Shown piece by piece: positions 44,364 to 53,291 of a stretch of DNA of 64,000 nucleotides. The DNA is from Chitinivibrionales bacterium. GTDB taxonomy: Bacteria; Fibrobacterota; Chitinivibrionia; Chitinivibrionales; WJKA01. The translations under genes were made by a program, and so were the position numbers. Position 1 is the stretch's first letter. Each line of letters opens with the position of its first letter. Under the pieces are notes generated by a model, which was not told the origin of the DNA, did not search any database, and was given only the letters and a program-made list of their open reading frames with translations. The stretch is taken from contig WJLW01000039.1 in assembly GCA_014728295.1 (NCBI GenBank), positions 48,490 to 112,489 of the forward strand, in the 5' to 3' direction.

Positions 44364-45123
44364 CCGAACTAAAGCCACACAACATCACGGATTCACGTTA
44401 GTCGGTATGTTAATCGCTTTAGTTATATCTGCCTTTGTGCTGGCCGGCGTAACACGGCTGTTCCAGTCATCGCTGTCCAGCTACTCGAAGCAGGAACAGC
44501 TTATGGAGATGCGGCGCACCGCTCAAATTACCATTGATAAACTCACCGATATGTTCATGCAGGCGGGGGCGGATTTGCCTGATACGATCGAATGCATCGA
44601 TGCCAGCGGATCCGATGATGTTACTTTGCACCTAAACTTGCGCGGTGCATATCAGAAAATTCGCCAGACAGCAACAAATAGCCAATTTCAGATTGATAAT
44701 GCCAGGGCATTCATTGGTCTGGAGAAAGTCAATCTTCTGAGGACCGACGGCACAGAATCCCAATTAATGCTTGCCGGATTGCCCGACACCCTTAATGACG
44801 TCATTACTTTTGCATCAACTGTTACTCTAGATTCCGGTGATATCATTTACGGCAAAAATACCTATCGATACTGGCATGATCCGTCCAATGACAAGCTGCA
44901 TGTTGTTGTTGACGGAAACGACGCTGTGCTGGCCCAAAATGTGACCGACTTTTCGGTAACATTTCTCACGCTCGATGAGCTGGAAACAACCAATTGGGAT
45001 GATATGAAAATTTGCAGCCTGTATGTAGCAATCGAGACGGCGGTTCCTCTTGGCAAAGGGGCGTCCGCAAAGCATCGTACGCATGACGAATCGAAAAAAT
45101 TCTTTTTGCGCAACAAAGTATAA
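44344..45123 (+). CDS. PilW/GspJ-like minor pilin lacking Glu5
   Basis: 259 residues. The leader MFQKISDRTKATQHHG precedes FTLVGMLIALVISAFVLAGV. Mature position 5 is Gly instead of the nearly invariant Glu, a change seen among type II secretion and type IV pili mainly in the GspK class. After a long helix (SKQEQLMEMRRTAQITIDKL) come beta strands resembling PilW (DVITFASTVTLDSGDIIYG; NVTDFSVTFLTLDE). Minor pilins of this type form the priming complex at the pilus tip. It overlaps the previous gene and is 21 bases before the fibro-slime fusion gene. Confidence 0.8.
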   Translation: MFQKISDRTKATQHHGFTLVGMLIALVISAFVLAGVTRLFQSSLSSYSKQEQLMEMRRTAQITIDKLTDMFMQAGADLPDTIECIDASGSDDVTLHLNLRGAYQKIRQTATNSQFQIDNARAFIGLEKVNLLRTDGTESQLMLAGLPDTLNDVITFASTVTLDSGDIIYGKNTYRYWHDPSNDKLHVVVDGNDAVLAQNVTDFSVTFLTLDELETTNWDDMKICSLYVAIETAVPLGKGASAKHRTHDESKKFFLRNKV

Positions 45124-45144
45124 CCATAAACAGCGAGTTGACCT

Positions 45145-47160
45145 ATGAAACAGCTATGGAAACAAACACAATCTCAGGGTGGTTACATCTTGCTGGCGAC
45201 AGTCGTTCTGGTACTGGCCGTTTCCACTATGGGAGTGGTTATGGTTCAGAATACGAAAAAGTATGAAATATCCACGAAAAATCTCAAAAACAAAGCCAAG
45301 GCATTTTATGCATCCGACGGCATTATGACGCTTCTGGTGCAGCAATTGATTGATGATCCGACCAATAAAGACCTTTACGGCAGCGGGCCGGGAAACAGGG
45401 ATATCGGGGATATCGACGATCCGCGTCCCTGGGGTGACTATCGCCAAAATGACGACAAACATGTTATAACCGGCGGTGGCAGCGGACTGGCGGGAGCCGT
45501 GGAAGATCATCTTCATTTTGCCTATAGCGACGATATTCACGATGCTACCATATCGGTCAAAGTCGAAGAAATGGACAACCCCAACGATGAGGCTGTTGCG
45601 GGAATTATGATCCGGCAGGCAAATGCCCCTTCCTCTCCCTTTTTTGCCGTTTGCGCAACGCCCGGTGGAAACGTCGTCGTGCATACCCGGCAAACCAGCG
45701 GGCAGGCTTCTGTTCTAACGGCTGCTGAAGCTGCTGCACTTCCGGTGACGCTAACCTTGCAGCGTACGGGAAACCAGTTCAGTGCACTTGCAAATGGCGC
45801 CAGCCTTGGTGGTGCGATTGACATTAACATGGGCACAGATCCCGTGTATGCCGGGCTGTTCGTCTCTTCCAACATTAATGGAGCAGGCTGTCAGGCTACC
45901 TTTAGTGCGCTTTCAGGCATCGAACTCAGTGATGAAGGTATCGAGTGGCCGGAAAAGATAGAAGGCTTCACCGTCAACTACAAATTCGAAAACGCGGGGG
46001 GCAATGCATATTATGTCAAGACGGACGCGTACCAACTGGATGGCGATGATAAAAAGATCTATTCCGCGCCTTTGAAGCAGTACTTCTCCACAGAAGTAAA
46101 GCAGGAGGCGTTGCCGGACACGGTTTGGGCAAGTTGCATTTTTTATGATTATCGCTGCGACGGCACGAATCCAAACTTTCAGAATTGCGGTACAACAAAG
46201 AAATTTCTTGATGGACGGGGGATTGAGTTTGTAAAGCATACCCTTGGACCTGATCGCAAAATAATGAGAAAACCTCCATATTTGGACGTGTCGTGTGCGG
46301 CCAATGCCGGCAACTTTCCTCTGGTTACCAGCCACTTGATTGAAGAATGGTTTCTTCCCAGCGGAACCGGTGGTCCGGATCCGGATGTTGAATTTATTTA
46401 TGATACAGCTCAGCAACGATACCGGTGGGCGTTAAAAGCAGACGGATCGGAATTGCCCTACTATGATCCGGCTCATCCTGAGCGAGGACACAAAGGACCC
46501 AACTATGATCCTAACTATAACATGGCGAATGTGGTCCTTTACGAAGAGTTGCCATTCGAACGTGTTCTTCATGATACGCTCTGGGATGGTACACCGGTGC
46601 CGTCAGGCAGCTATGTGTGTAATCCCCCTGAGCCGGACCCGTTGAATCCCGGCAGCTTTTTGCAGCCTGGATTCTATCCCCTTGACAATAAAGGCTTGTA
46701 CCCTGCGCCTGGAAACGAGACCGTCCTGGGAAATGAGATATGCATTTCGAAGAACTGCCCGCGTTGCGGCATGGTCGCTACCAGTTGCGGTAGTCCGTGC
46801 CCCCTCGGATACAAAGCCGTGATTGATCATAATTATTCATTTGCAATGGAGTTTCATAGCCGTTTTACCTATGTTGCGGGACAGATACTCAAATTTCACG
46901 GCGGCGACGATTTCTGGGTGTACATTGATGATAAACTTGTAATTGACAAGGGCGGAACTTACAGTGACGTGAAAGCAAGCATAGACCTTGACACAATGGG
47001 ACTTGCCTCCGGTCAGAAATACAATGTGGATATTTTCTGGGCCGAACGTTCCTGTTGCCGCGGTACGTTGACGATCACCACCAACATGGAGATTTTCACA
47101 AGCGCAATCGCCACCGCCGGCAAACGTGTCTGGAAACGGGATTACGGGATGTTGGATTAG
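45145..47160 (+). CDS. PilX-like pilin fused to ConA-like and fibro-slime domains (putative pilus-tip adhesin)
   Basis: 671 residues. MKQLWKQTQSQGG leads into a hydrophobic helix YILLATVVLVLAVSTMGVV (about 14-34) and FYASDGIM, the layout of PilX/GspK minor pilins. The mature helix has no Glu5. Residues about 130-268 look like a concanavalin-type or DUF1349-like sandwich. Near residue 545 are two Cys pairs (CPRCG, CGSPC). Residues about 558-660 form a fibro-slime domain related to PA14 (FTYVAGQILKFHGGDDFWVY, IDDKLVIDKGGTYSD, IFWAERSCCRGTLTI), a family best known from Fibrobacter adhesion and gliding proteins. The sum suggests a surface-displayed glycan-binding tip, comparable in role to PilY1. 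Confidence 0.8.
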   Translation: MKQLWKQTQSQGGYILLATVVLVLAVSTMGVVMVQNTKKYEISTKNLKNKAKAFYASDGIMTLLVQQLIDDPTNKDLYGSGPGNRDIGDIDDPRPWGDYRQNDDKHVITGGGSGLAGAVEDHLHFAYSDDIHDATISVKVEEMDNPNDEAVAGIMIRQANAPSSPFFAVCATPGGNVVVHTRQTSGQASVLTAAEAAALPVTLTLQRTGNQFSALANGASLGGAIDINMGTDPVYAGLFVSSNINGAGCQATFSALSGIELSDEGIEWPEKIEGFTVNYKFENAGGNAYYVKTDAYQLDGDDKKIYSAPLKQYFSTEVKQEALPDTVWASCIFYDYRCDGTNPNFQNCGTTKKFLDGRGIEFVKHTLGPDRKIMRKPPYLDVSCAANAGNFPLVTSHLIEEWFLPSGTGGPDPDVEFIYDTAQQRYRWALKADGSELPYYDPAHPERGHKGPNYDPNYNMANVVLYEELPFERVLHDTLWDGTPVPSGSYVCNPPEPDPLNPGSFLQPGFYPLDNKGLYPAPGNETVLGNEICISKNCPRCGMVATSCGSPCPLGYKAVIDHNYSFAMEFHSRFTYVAGQILKFHGGDDFWVYIDDKLVIDKGGTYSDVKASIDLDTMGLASGQKYNVDIFWAERSCCRGTLTITTNMEIFTSAIATAGKRVWKRDYGMLD

Positions 47161-47236
47161 GATTGTGGGTTATTGGGAATAGCCTATATTTTGGGTGAGA
47201 TCACTATTTTTGTTATTTTATATTTTATTAGGTAAT

Positions 47237-47254
47237 CGTGAGGGAGGACCCCCG
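47237..47254 (-). repeat. CCTCCCTCACG-core repeat, copy 1
   Basis: The minus strand reads CGGGGGTCCTCCCTCACG, which matches 17 of 18 bases at 51522-51539. It sits in the gap between the fibro-slime gene and the GntR/LacI-like regulator, 30 bases before the regulator's start codon. Confidence 0.55.
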
Positions 47255-47283
47255 TATCCCAAAATATCACACACGGAACCAAC

Positions 47284-48834
47284 GTGAAAAAATCCGTACG
47301 CAAAATATTCCACCACCTCATCACCAATATTGACACCGGCGTCTATAAACCTGGTGAACCTCTGCCAACGGTTAAAACAATCAGTCGCACTACCCATGTT
47401 TATATCAACGCGGTCTGCGAGGCGTTGCAGCTACTGAAACAGCATGGCATCCTGCACGGTAAGCCGGGCCATCCCTATACGCCCGTGGTCGAACAGGTGG
47501 ACCCGAATCACCGCATTAATGAACTGGCCGGGGAGTCGGATACCGCCGCCGCAGCGGGGTGGAGCAAATGGCGACGCATTGCCGATGAAATGCACGCGTC
47601 AATTCTCAGTACCACCAGGGATGCAGACAATTTCCCTTCTCTCAAAGAACTACAGATAACTTATCATGCCAATTACGCAACAATCAAAAAGGCATTAGAG
47701 TACCTGCGTACCAATGGGGTTCTTTGCACCCGGGGTAGAAATTATGCCGTGGTGCGCCCGGCTTACGCGCGTCAATTTAAAAAAATCCGCCTGATCACCT
47801 TTACGCCGGTTACTCGTCAGCTCAGCTTATCCGGATTGAATGAAGACTATGTCCGTCTGCTGGAGACAGAGTGCTCCCAGGCGCAGCTCAAGCTGGATAT
47901 TATCGGCTTTACCTATGCTGGTGAGTATTTCTTTACGCATGATAGAGACACGCTTCTGTCTGGAATAGAAGATGATGAATCGGTAGTGGGATATATCTAT
48001 CTTATTACCAATATTAACGAGTGGCATGTGGAAATACTTAAAGTGCTTTCGCATGTCAAAAAACCGTGTGCCTATATCGATGTTACCGGAAAAGTTGGTA
48101 TCTCCAAAAATCTCAAGCGCCGCAATGTTCGGCTGTTCACTGTTGCGCTGAGTCCGCGTCCGGCCCGTACTGTTGGACATTACCTTTTAGGGCGCAATCA
48201 CCGCACGATTGCTTACATCTCTCCGTTTCACAAAGCGATATGGTCGCAGAACCGGTTATTTGGATTCCAGGATGTTTTTGATAAAGCCGGCGTTCCCGAC
48301 GGCGTTCGTGCAATTGTCAACGAAAATTCGCCGGTAGTTTTCGAGGTCAAGCAGACCGCCTCGCATAAAAAAAGCAATTGGAAACAGATGCGACGATACT
48401 ATGCGCACTGGCGAAATAAGCTGCCGCAGTTTTATTGCGAAAGCCTTGACTACATTTTTGACTTTTATTTACCAATGCGAGTTCTGCCCAAGCAGGAATT
48501 TGATTATTCGCTGCAGGCGCTATTCGATGCAGCTCTGAATCTTGAAGGGTGCACTGCCTGGGTCGCAGCAAACGACGAAATCGCGATTGCGGCATTGCAG
48601 TATTTGCGGCGCAAAGGAATCATTGTTCCCGGGGATGTTTCGGTGATCGGTTTCGATGATACGCGAGAGGCAATGAACGAGGGAGTTACCAGCTTTAATT
48701 TCAACATGCGTGCGGTGTCGCGTCTGAGTGTGGCATTTTTAATGAATACCCAGTCCGTGAAGGCAGGCTCACGATCTATTGAAGTCGAGGGGCACCTTGT
48801 AGAGCGCATGACGGTTGCGGATGCACCACAATAA
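47284..48834 (+). CDS. Transcriptional regulator with two GntR-type winged helices and a LacI-type sensor domain
   Basis: 516 residues starting at GTG. The first winged helix (about 1-65) has the GntR sequence ITNIDTGVYKPGEPLPTVKT with GILHG wing; a second, more divergent one follows (about 92-160; IADEMHASILSTT, ATIKKALEYLRTNGVLCTRG). From about 165 the chain is a periplasmic-binding-protein fold as in LacI/GalR regulators (GHYLLGRNHRTIAYISPF; AWVAANDEIAIAALQYLRRK; GDVSVIGFDD). AraR-type GntR/LacI hybrids control sugar use, but two DNA-binding modules on one chain are uncommon. It likely responds to a sugar and may control nearby secreted-protein genes. A terminator follows. Confidence 0.8.
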   Translation: MKKSVRKIFHHLITNIDTGVYKPGEPLPTVKTISRTTHVYINAVCEALQLLKQHGILHGKPGHPYTPVVEQVDPNHRINELAGESDTAAAAGWSKWRRIADEMHASILSTTRDADNFPSLKELQITYHANYATIKKALEYLRTNGVLCTRGRNYAVVRPAYARQFKKIRLITFTPVTRQLSLSGLNEDYVRLLETECSQAQLKLDIIGFTYAGEYFFTHDRDTLLSGIEDDESVVGYIYLITNINEWHVEILKVLSHVKKPCAYIDVTGKVGISKNLKRRNVRLFTVALSPRPARTVGHYLLGRNHRTIAYISPFHKAIWSQNRLFGFQDVFDKAGVPDGVRAIVNENSPVVFEVKQTASHKKSNWKQMRRYYAHWRNKLPQFYCESLDYIFDFYLPMRVLPKQEFDYSLQALFDAALNLEGCTAWVAANDEIAIAALQYLRRKGIIVPGDVSVIGFDDTREAMNEGVTSFNFNMRAVSRLSVAFLMNTQSVKAGSRSIEVEGHLVERMTVADAPQ

Positions 48835-48837
48835 ATA

Positions 48838-48861
48838 GGCCGTCATCGAAACGGCCTTTTT
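48838..48861 (+). terminator. Rho-independent terminator of the regulator gene
   Basis: GGCCGT (48838-48843) and ACGGCC (48851-48856) form a perfect 6-bp stem with a CATCGAA loop, then five T residues. Confidence 0.8.
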
Positions 48862-48894
48862 GACATTCAGGAAAAGCCGTTAGTGTTTATAGCT

Positions 48895-49731
48895 TTACCA
48901 CGGATGATGCTCCCTTACGTGCGTGCTTTGCAGCCTGATGGTAAATCCGGCATCGGAATAGTCTTGCCAGGTATTCGGATCGCAATACTCACACCTGGTG
49001 AACATATAATACTCATCGCTTTCGTACACGCCAATGTCAATATAACCGGTGGGGGAGTAAACTCCGTAAAGTGAGTCGGGTATAACCCATTCGTATACGC
49101 CGAACTTGCACGATTCCGGGGAGTTGGGATTCCAGCCGTCCCAGTTGTTGTCCCGGTCGGTTGCATCGACCAGCGTGTGCAATTCCTGCTGGACGGGCAG
49201 CAACAGCCTGAAGCGGGGACCGGCAAGGTACTCGCTGAGAACGGTCTTGTCGAGATACCACTTGATCTTGATTGTATCGCCGATTTCGTAAACTTCTCCG
49301 CCGTTGGGAGAAAGCAGAACAATCGTATCGGTCGGAGGGGTGAAGGCAATGGTGATTGTCGCTTCCTGGGTATTCTCGGCCGTACCGTCCGAGGCTTTGA
49401 GCGTCACATCGTAGGTCCCTGTATCCGCCGGATCCGGCTCCCAGGCGAAAAGGCCTGACTGCGCATCAATCACAGCACCGTTCGGAGCATTTTGCAGTGA
49501 CCAGGTGAGGTCATCATTATTCGCGTCGGTTGCGGTGAAGTAGCGTTCGTACGGCTCATATGCAAAGATAGTGAAATCTGCGATTGTGGCTATCACCGGC
49601 GCGCTGTTTGCTGTTTTGCCGGAATGTGTATCGACATCCGTCGGGCCGGTGATCGTTGCAGTGGTTTCGTGCTGCACCGAGCAGCTTGCGAGTATCAGGC
49701 CGATTATGCCGGTAATTGCAATTTTTCTCAT
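48895..49731 (-). CDS. Lipoprotein with putative Ig domain and cell-wall-type (KNH) domain
   Basis: 278 residues with a canonical lipobox (GLILASC). Residues about 45-130 match a He_PIG/cadherin-like Ig domain (DNNDDLTWSLQNAPNGAVID in pattern, then GLFAWEPDPADTGTYDVTL). From about 140 the phrase LLSPNGGEVYEIGDTIKIKW is the start of a Kre9/KNH-like beta domain also found in the secreted protein at 60646. It would be anchored to the outer membrane and exposed. The CCTCCCTCACG repeat copy 2 lies just upstream of the start. Confidence 0.75.
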   Translation of the reverse strand: MRKIAITGIIGLILASCSVQHETTATITGPTDVDTHSGKTANSAPVIATIADFTIFAYEPYERYFTATDANNDDLTWSLQNAPNGAVIDAQSGLFAWEPDPADTGTYDVTLKASDGTAENTQEATITIAFTPPTDTIVLLSPNGGEVYEIGDTIKIKWYLDKTVLSEYLAGPRFRLLLPVQQELHTLVDATDRDNNWDGWNPNSPESCKFGVYEWVIPDSLYGVYSPTGYIDIGVYESDEYYMFTRCEYCDPNTWQDYSDAGFTIRLQSTHVREHHPW

Positions 49732-49771
49732 GCAGATTCCTCCGCCGTGGGTTCAGGTGAGTATTGTAGGC

Positions 49772-49795
49772 CCTCCCTCACGGTCGGGGCTGATT
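49772..49795 (+). repeat. CCTCCCTCACG-core repeat, copy 2
   Basis: 24 bases beginning CCTCCCTCACGG and ending GGCTGATT are identical to 51529-51552 in the same orientation. A further shared GGTTCAGGTG lies 12 bases upstream in both copies. It sits between two minus-strand secreted-protein genes. Confidence 0.75.
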
Positions 49796-49858
49796 GAAGA
49801 GGTTGAGGACGCCATGCTCATCTATCGCAGAATCGCAAACCTTCATGCTGTTATCCGG

Positions 49859-51271
49859 CTACTTCCAAATGGATACTTTCATCTGCTTGTTTATTGCTGT
49901 GCTGCGAATATTGATAAAATAAATGCCGGCCTGCTTGACTTTGGCGCCGATGTCGGTACGTGAGCCGCGGACGATGTGTCGGGTCAGCGCCCTGCCTGAA
50001 GCATCGAGTATCTCGATAGCGTAAACTCCGTGCCGTGGCAGATATAGCATGTTATTGCTCGAAAGTGAAACGGTTTCGAGTGTGCTGTACGTTGCAATCG
50101 AAGCATGTCCCATAGTGGCTCCGTTGCGTAATTCCGGGATGATGTGAGCCGAGGGGGCAGAGACGTACATGTCGAAATTGGTCATTTCCGAAATGCAGTT
50201 GTGCTTTGCAATTTTGATTCGATCTCCGGTTTCAACATCAAAAACATTTGTCTCACCGCTCATTTTGTTTTCGATGATCCAGCGGTCTGAATTTGCGGCA
50301 CTATTGCAGGCCGCCTGGGAATAACGAATGCCGTCGTCTGTAATAATGCTGTATTTATAAGCTGATTTGCTCCAATCGTACGTGCCGTCCGATTTCCTTT
50401 GGTGAAGACCAACGCCGATATGCGGCTCATTTGGCGGAAATGGTCCGTATCGAGTCATGTTGGGGCTTGGGGGAACATTGTCAATTGTATGAATACAATA
50501 TTTCATTCCGGTAGATACGGCGCGTCCGCAACTTGCCTGGAATCCGCTTACAACATTCGGATAATAATCCAGGCCGTCACCGCCATCATTGAAATTTTTT
50601 GCGAAATCAGGTTTCACGGACTGGCTTGACCCGGTTGCAGTCGGCAGGTTTATAATAAACCCATGATTGCCGTTCCATCCGCCCATGTATTTGGCGTCCC
50701 ACGTCAAATTCCAGTGACGCAGTTCCTGAAACGATTCGGTGAGTACTTTATTGTTCTTCTTTCTTAATTTCTGTGTGATAGCATATGCTACATTATGCGC
50801 GCCGGTATTGGCATTGACGCGGTAGATTTTGCCGTTTTGCATTTGAAAGAAAATCCAATCGCCTTTGGGCCAGTCCATGTTCGTGCGATGATTATTTGCT
50901 TCCCAGGGATTGCCGCTGATTTCACAGAGTTTCTGTTTTGTCCAGCTTCCGGAGCTCGTCGAAATATCGGATTTCAACTTGAAAATTGTTGTCTTGCCGC
51001 CGGCTACTACCATTAAGGCCAGGTGAGATCCTTCAACATTAAATCGCGGCTGTGCCAGCGTCGTAACGGAACTGAATCCTAATTTGCTTGGTGTGGCAAC
51101 GGTAACAGGACTACCCTTGCTGTTGTTGGTGATTTTGTAAACATCGACCTTGCACTGATTATTACCGCACTTGTCCTGGCGCGGATAACAAATTGCGACA
51201 AGGCCGTCCATCGAGAAACTGAAACTGACTGCAGACAATACAGCAAGTACTGCATGTAAGGCTGAACGCAT
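49859..51271 (-). CDS. Secreted beta-propeller-like protein with Por secretion tail
   Basis: 470 residues. Signal peptide (ALHAVLAVLSAVSFSFS) then MDGLVAICYPRQ; the middle consists of repeating beta strands resembling TolB/WD40-type propellers (SVTTLAQPRFNVEGSHLALM; GDWIFFQMQNGKIYRVN). The last ~75 residues are a type IX-like sorting domain: YAIEILDASGRALTRHIV, then GIYFINI and a basic end. It shares its SFSMDG start and overall plan with the protein at 58322, so the two are paralogues. Upstream it has copy 3 of the CCTCCCTCACG repeat. Function unknown; probably cell-surface or released. Confidence 0.7.
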   Translation of the reverse strand: MRSALHAVLAVLSAVSFSFSMDGLVAICYPRQDKCGNNQCKVDVYKITNNSKGSPVTVATPSKLGFSSVTTLAQPRFNVEGSHLALMVVAGGKTTIFKLKSDISTSSGSWTKQKLCEISGNPWEANNHRTNMDWPKGDWIFFQMQNGKIYRVNANTGAHNVAYAITQKLRKKNNKVLTESFQELRHWNLTWDAKYMGGWNGNHGFIINLPTATGSSQSVKPDFAKNFNDGGDGLDYYPNVVSGFQASCGRAVSTGMKYCIHTIDNVPPSPNMTRYGPFPPNEPHIGVGLHQRKSDGTYDWSKSAYKYSIITDDGIRYSQAACNSAANSDRWIIENKMSGETNVFDVETGDRIKIAKHNCISEMTNFDMYVSAPSAHIIPELRNGATMGHASIATYSTLETVSLSSNNMLYLPRHGVYAIEILDASGRALTRHIVRGSRTDIGAKVKQAGIYFINIRSTAINKQMKVSIWK

Positions 51272-51521
51272 AGTGTAACCCCTTATTTGCGGAAGAATAA
51301 CGTTGGTGCTGATTATTCTGCCTGGTGAATGAATTATTCGTCGGATGGTTGTATTGAGTGAAGCCTACGATCGATACACATTCCTTTGGTTACTGTACTG
51401 TCAATTTAAAGGAGCTAACACGAGAAATCAACTTATAAAAATTCTAAAAATTCTAAAAAAACACAAATGCAACTGGCGGTTTATTTGGGGATGATAAAGG
51501 ACGGGAGGTTCAGGTGTGTTT
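51272..51521. other. Upstream region of the propeller gene
   Basis: No gene is seen. A 9-bp unit AAAAATTCT is repeated twice in tandem at about 51439-51456 in an A-rich stretch that probably belongs to the promoter of the minus-strand propeller gene. Confidence 0.4.
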
Positions 51522-51552
51522 CGGGGGACCTCCCTCACGGTCGGGGCTGATT
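51522..51552 (+). repeat. CCTCCCTCACG-core repeat, copy 3
   Basis: Contains the 24 bases identical to 49772-49795 and, on its left part, CGGGGGACCTCCCTCACG, which matches the inverted copy at 47237-47254 at 17 of 18 bases. It joins the two partial relatives into one repeat family. Confidence 0.75.
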
Positions 51553-51622
51553 ACCCCTGGGATCAAATACTGCACTACGCTCAGCACGATACGTGAATAA
51601 CGATACTTACTCCACTCGCAAT

Positions 51623-53083
51623 TTAAAACACAATCTGTTTGACAAACGACACCTTTCCCTCATATTCAAAAACAACCACAGCCATCCCGCGTGAGGCAAG
51701 AGGAGTTGCATCGAAATTGACATCAAAATTGCCGCTCACATGATGCTGATCGACCAGACGTGATTTCAGCTTTCCGTTGACATCGTACAGCATAATCCGC
51801 ACATGTCCAGGTGATGCAACGTTGTAAGCGAGTCGAGTGAAACCATCTGTACCGCCCCTAATGCTGAGCTGATTGCTTGACGCAGACTGCAGTACGTTCC
51901 TGCTACTGGATGTGGCAGGTAATCCTGCGAGAATATCCGGATCAATTCTGGCGTATCCAATCGAGCTTGTCCCCGGGGCGTCCCCGCCGCGCGACTCGTG
52001 CCAACTCCACACCAGATGCAGTTTGCCGTCGGTCCCCGGCGCCATGAAAGGATAACTCTGGCGCTGACCGTCATCTTCTACGGTGACCGCTTTTTCCCAT
52101 TGGGCGCCGTCCTGACTAATCGAAATTTGGATTCGTGCCCGTTGCTGGGGAGTATGTGCGCATGCATGCCAGCCATTATCTAGGGTTAAGGCCGCCATTG
52201 CAGCGCCGCCATTGTCCGGTTGACCCGCTGAGGGCTTCCAGGTTTTGCCGCCGTCAGTCGAAGCATAGGGCGACGAAGCGGCGCGCATGAGAACTTTCAG
52301 TTGCATCGAGTCTTCCGACAAAACCAGAAAGGTTGGTTGGGTACCAGGGTCACAGACGCTGTTCCATTTCCAGTTGCCGCCATGGTAATTGGTACCGTCG
52401 GTCTGTTCGATGTTGAATTTCCATCGGCTATCCGCACTTTGCCCCGAGCCGAAGAGCAGTGACCCGTCGGGCATCTCCAGCGGGATCGCCTTATCCGGGC
52501 CGCCAAAATTGGTTACTTTCAGGCAGTGACCCGATGGAAGTGCCGGCAAATCGGTGCCCCACTGTGTATTCTTGGGCTGATCATTCCAATCGGCATATTT
52601 TTGTCCGTTCGGTGGTTCGTACCACGTCTGACCATTATCGTCAGAATAAAGTACCTGTCCGTTGCCGGCCCAACTCGTAAGCCGAAAGTAAAGCAACAGT
52701 GGCGCATCGGGATTGCGACGCGGCTGGAAGATTACCGGATTGAATACGGCTCGCTGCCAGTTGGTAAGCCGACGCGGGAATGTCCAATCGCCACCGGGTG
52801 GTTTATAGCAAACCCAGAGTTGCTGATCGGAATTACCTTCTCCGCTGCCGGCATAGAATACGCAGACCAGCGACTTGTTTTTTGCCTCGGCAATGGTTGC
52901 TGCATGGCACATTCTATTCATTTTGCCGGGTTCCCAGTTATTCTCGATATGAAAATCCTGCGGCTGAAAAATCAGCTCCTTCTCCAGAATTGCATTTTGC
53001 CGGTCGGCGGCAAACAATGCCATTGCCGCGAGAGTGATGTATGCCATGCCCGTGACGAAACCATGCACGCTTTGCATTTTCAT
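51623..53083 (-). CDS. Sialidase-like (Asp-box) secreted protein with Por secretion tail
   Basis: About 486 residues from the ATG at 53083 (GAGGA seven bases upstream; signal peptide GFVTGMAYITLAAMALFA). The body is a six-bladed propeller of the BNR/exo-alpha-sialidase superfamily, with Asp-boxes YSDDNGQTW, ASTDGGKTW and SQDGAQW. The catalytic Arg triad and Tyr/Glu pair of true sialidases cannot be confirmed by eye, so it may be a related glycosidase or binding protein. The C-terminal ~75 residues form a sorting domain (VRIMLYDVNGKLKSRLV, then KQIVF). It likely acts on glycans outside the cell. Confidence 0.75.
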   Translation of the reverse strand: MKMQSVHGFVTGMAYITLAAMALFAADRQNAILEKELIFQPQDFHIENNWEPGKMNRMCHAATIAEAKNKSLVCVFYAGSGEGNSDQQLWVCYKPPGGDWTFPRRLTNWQRAVFNPVIFQPRRNPDAPLLLYFRLTSWAGNGQVLYSDDNGQTWYEPPNGQKYADWNDQPKNTQWGTDLPALPSGHCLKVTNFGGPDKAIPLEMPDGSLLFGSGQSADSRWKFNIEQTDGTNYHGGNWKWNSVCDPGTQPTFLVLSEDSMQLKVLMRAASSPYASTDGGKTWKPSAGQPDNGGAAMAALTLDNGWHACAHTPQQRARIQISISQDGAQWEKAVTVEDDGQRQSYPFMAPGTDGKLHLVWSWHESRGGDAPGTSSIGYARIDPDILAGLPATSSSRNVLQSASSNQLSIRGGTDGFTRLAYNVASPGHVRIMLYDVNGKLKSRLVDQHHVSGNFDVNFDATPLASRGMAVVVFEYEGKVSFVKQIVF

Positions 53084-53291
53084 AAGACAGTCCTCTGGTT
53101 TAATTGCCGAATGAAACCGTTGTGTAGTACAAAATAGGGAAATATGGCAGGCAATACTCCGCATTATACTTGCATTAATAACCTTAAAAAGAATCGGTGG
53201 GCCTAATTGGTACCGGATTCTTTATTTTATATGCGCCGAAATGCTATCTTAAGGTGAATTTGGTGTACCCACTCTTTGTCGAATTGCTCGC

